Shown here: positions 4,167 to 5,599 of the stretch, piece after piece | Layout: every line of letters begins with the position of its first letter | Position numbering within the stretch: the first letter of the stretch is position 1 | Source of the DNA: Fimenecus sp045611635 | GTDB lineage: Bacteria; Bacillota; Clostridia; Oscillospirales; Acutalibacteraceae | Reading direction: 5' to 3' | NCBI GenBank assembly: GCA_045611635.1 | Contig: JAZKXL010000066.1 | Span: 1-5,599 of the forward strand | DNA: 5,599 nt | Position numbers and translations under genes: made by a program | The notes under the pieces: model-generated | The model's input: only the letters and a program-made list of their open reading frames with translations | Databases searched by the model: none | What the model was told of the DNA's origin: nothing

Positions 4167-5599
4167 ATGAAAAAATTTATTTCAGTTGTATTGGCAGTAG
4201 TTATGATTTTATCATGCATGTCAGTTCTTGTTCACGCTAAAGAAAGCGTAACACCTACAATTATTATTCCTGGTCTTTTCCAAAGTGAAACTTATCACTA
4301 TGTAAATGGCGAAAAAGAAACTGATGCTGACGGTGTTCCACTTCCAGGCCCATTCTACATCAGCGTTTCAGAAGAGTTTATTGGTGCAGCACTTACAAAT
4401 GCTCTTCTTCCAGTTACTGCAATGTTTATTACTCAACAAGATAAAGACCAGTTAGCAGCAAAAGCGGTTGCAGACCTTCTTAGCGACCTTCTTATGGGCA
4501 AACAGGCAAGTGACGCTAATGGTAAACTTGACCCTGACGCTCGTCCTGAAGTTTACAATGGTAGCTTCGCAACACTTACTGACGTTCAAAAAGAGCACGT
4601 TCTTAGAAACTTCCCAGTTGAAGAGTACTTTGAACTTGCAGGTGAAGAATATCTTTATGTTTTCAACTATGTTTCAACAGGTAACATGATTGAAACTGCA
4701 AATGCTCTTTATGATTATATTCAATTCGTTAAAGAAGATACAGGTTCTAACAAGGTTAACCTTGTTCCTGTAAGCCAAGGCGGCTCAATCACAAATGGTC
4801 TCTTCAAGGTTTATGAAGAAAAAGGCGTTTCTATTGCAAGAGACGTTAATAGAATTGTATTTACAGTTCCTGCTCTTGACGGTGCATATCTTCTTGGTGA
4901 TGCTTATAAATATGGCATCAATGACGAAAGCGAAGCACTTTACACAACAATGTTCACATCACTTTTAGGTGAAAACAACGTTCTTAGCTACGTACTTAGT
5001 CTTGCAGTACGTCTTATGCCAAAAACAGACGTAAGCAATCTTTTAGATATTATTGGTGATACACTCATTAACAAATATCTTAGATATTCAACACTTATGT
5101 GGGGTCTTATCCCATCGGGTCAATATGAAGTTTGCCGTGATAAGTACCTTGCAGGTGACGATATGGCAGAAATTCGTCGTCAGGCTGATTGGTATTACAA
5201 CGCTCAGAAAAATTCTGATGCTAACATTACAATGGCAAGATTTTTAGGCGTTGAAGTGTTTGATATTGTTGACACTAATGTTACACTTTATCAACTTGCA
5301 GCATCTTATAGCTATACTCAGGCTGATGGTATCATTCAGGTTGACTCAACATCAATGGGTGCTTATAGTGTAAATGTTGGCACAAAGCTTCCTGATGATT
5401 ATAAGATTTCACGCGGTAATTGCTGGAATTCAAATCATAACCATACTGACCCAGAGGGAATTATGGATGTTCGTCAAGGCCTTCTTCCTGATCACACATT
5501 CTATTTCAGCGGTCAAAACCATGCAACAACAGGTCATAATGATGCTCTTATGAGTTTGATTATCAACCTTCTTACAGATAAGTCGGAGGCCAAGCGGTC
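4167..5599 (+). CDS. Secreted alpha/beta-hydrolase-like protein (3' partial; last codons are adapter)
   Basis: The frame is open from ATG 4167 to the window end with no stop. It has 477 codons, of which only the first 471 (to 5579) are genomic; the rest is adapter sequence. AGGGGA at 4154-4159 is the ribosome binding site. Residues 1-24 form a signal peptide: Lys2-Lys3, a hydrophobic core, then a VHA-K cleavage site after Ala24. The mature protein begins with TPTIIIPGLFQS (29-40), which resembles the first strand and oxyanion loop of lipases, and NLVPVSQGGS (198-207) looks like the nucleophile elbow with Ser203. The elbow starts with Pro instead of the first Gly of GxSxG. A His-rich stretch near the end (H443, H452, H457, with D442 and D459) could supply the catalytic acid and histidine. 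I infer an exported esterase, lipase or related hydrolase; the substrate is unknown and catalysis is not certain. I recognise no named family. Confidence 0.75.
   Translation, partial: MKKFISVVLAVVMILSCMSVLVHAKESVTPTIIIPGLFQSETYHYVNGEKETDADGVPLPGPFYISVSEEFIGAALTNALLPVTAMFITQQDKDQLAAKAVADLLSDLLMGKQASDANGKLDPDARPEVYNGSFATLTDVQKEHVLRNFPVEEYFELAGEEYLYVFNYVSTGNMIETANALYDYIQFVKEDTGSNKVNLVPVSQGGSITNGLFKVYEEKGVSIARDVNRIVFTVPALDGAYLLGDAYKYGINDESEALYTTMFTSLLGENNVLSYVLSLAVRLMPKTDVSNLLDIIGDTLINKYLRYSTLMWGLIPSGQYEVCRDKYLAGDDMAEIRRQADWYYNAQKNSDANITMARFLGVEVFDIVDTNVTLYQLAASYSYTQADGIIQVDSTSMGAYSVNVGTKLPDDYKISRGNCWNSNHNHTDPEGIMDVRQGLLPDHTFYFSGQNHATTGHNDALMSLIINLLTDKSEAKR
5580..5599 (+). other. Sequencing adapter remnant (MGI/BGI DNBSEQ)
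   Basis: The final 20 bases, AAGTCGGAGGCCAAGCGGTC, are identical to the first 20 bases of the MGI/BGI forward adapter as I remember it. They break sharply with the AT-rich codon use before them: the codons switch to TCG GAG GCC AAG CGG. This marks untrimmed adapter at a contig end. Genomic sequence ends at about 5579, give or take a base because the adapter begins with A. Confidence 0.93.

Noticed and set aside
4206..4217. Lipobox (ILSC) making the hydrolase a lipoprotein
   Set aside because: Cys17 lies in the middle of the hydrophobic core with MSVLVHA still following, and a better signal peptidase I site is present after Ala24.
4468..4689. + strand open frames at 4468-4689 and 5053-5247
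   Set aside because: Both are out-of-frame shadows inside the continuous secreted hydrolase frame that starts at 4167.
5580..5599. tRNA-like 5' end or horizontally acquired GC-rich segment at the right edge
   Set aside because: The 20 bases match a sequencing adapter exactly, which explains the composition shift.

Overview
The window looks like low-GC Clostridia (Firmicutes), most like gut Oscillospiraceae/Ruminococcaceae. This is inferred from AT-rich codon use, strong Shine-Dalgarno sites, a clostridial ParC-like topoisomerase A subunit, a YhfW-like FAD/Rieske oxidoreductase, and small intergenic repeats built on AATGAAT heptads and TGAAG hairpin modules. I cannot name a species from the sequence. 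All protein genes and the tRNA read on the + strand.

Layout. (1) 1-1804: the 3' part of a type IIA topoisomerase subunit A gene, already open at the left edge; the catalytic tyrosine lies just outside. (2) 1805-2134: a 330-bp intergenic region holding a heptad-repeat array, a MITE-like GTAGGGG hairpin, a probable small structured RNA on the - strand (about 2043 to 1921) with its own promoter and terminator, and the secG promoter, back to back with the RNA promoter. (3) 2135-2389: secG, followed after a hairpin by tRNA-Lys(UUU) at 2422-2497 and a strong bidirectional terminator. The two probably share one transcript. (4) 2535-2620: a second, inverted heptad array, then a translation-start hairpin leading into the FAD/Rieske oxidoreductase (2621-3916). 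(5) 3917-4166: two tandem TGAAG-plus-hairpin modules and a clear promoter and ribosome binding site. (6) 4167 to the right edge: a secreted alpha/beta-hydrolase-like protein, 3' incomplete.

The genes do not form an obvious pathway: DNA topology, protein export, a tRNA, a redox enzyme and a secreted hydrolase, each apparently its own transcription unit apart from secG-tRNA. No mobile-element gene, defence system or CRISPR array is visible.

Two points matter most. The last 20 bases (5580-5599) match the MGI/BGI DNBSEQ sequencing adapter as I remember it, so the right end is an assembly artefact and the last codons of the hydrolase are not biological. The best candidate for something undescribed is the - strand RNA between the topoisomerase gene and secG, which folds on paper into a compact three-way junction followed by an intrinsic terminator.
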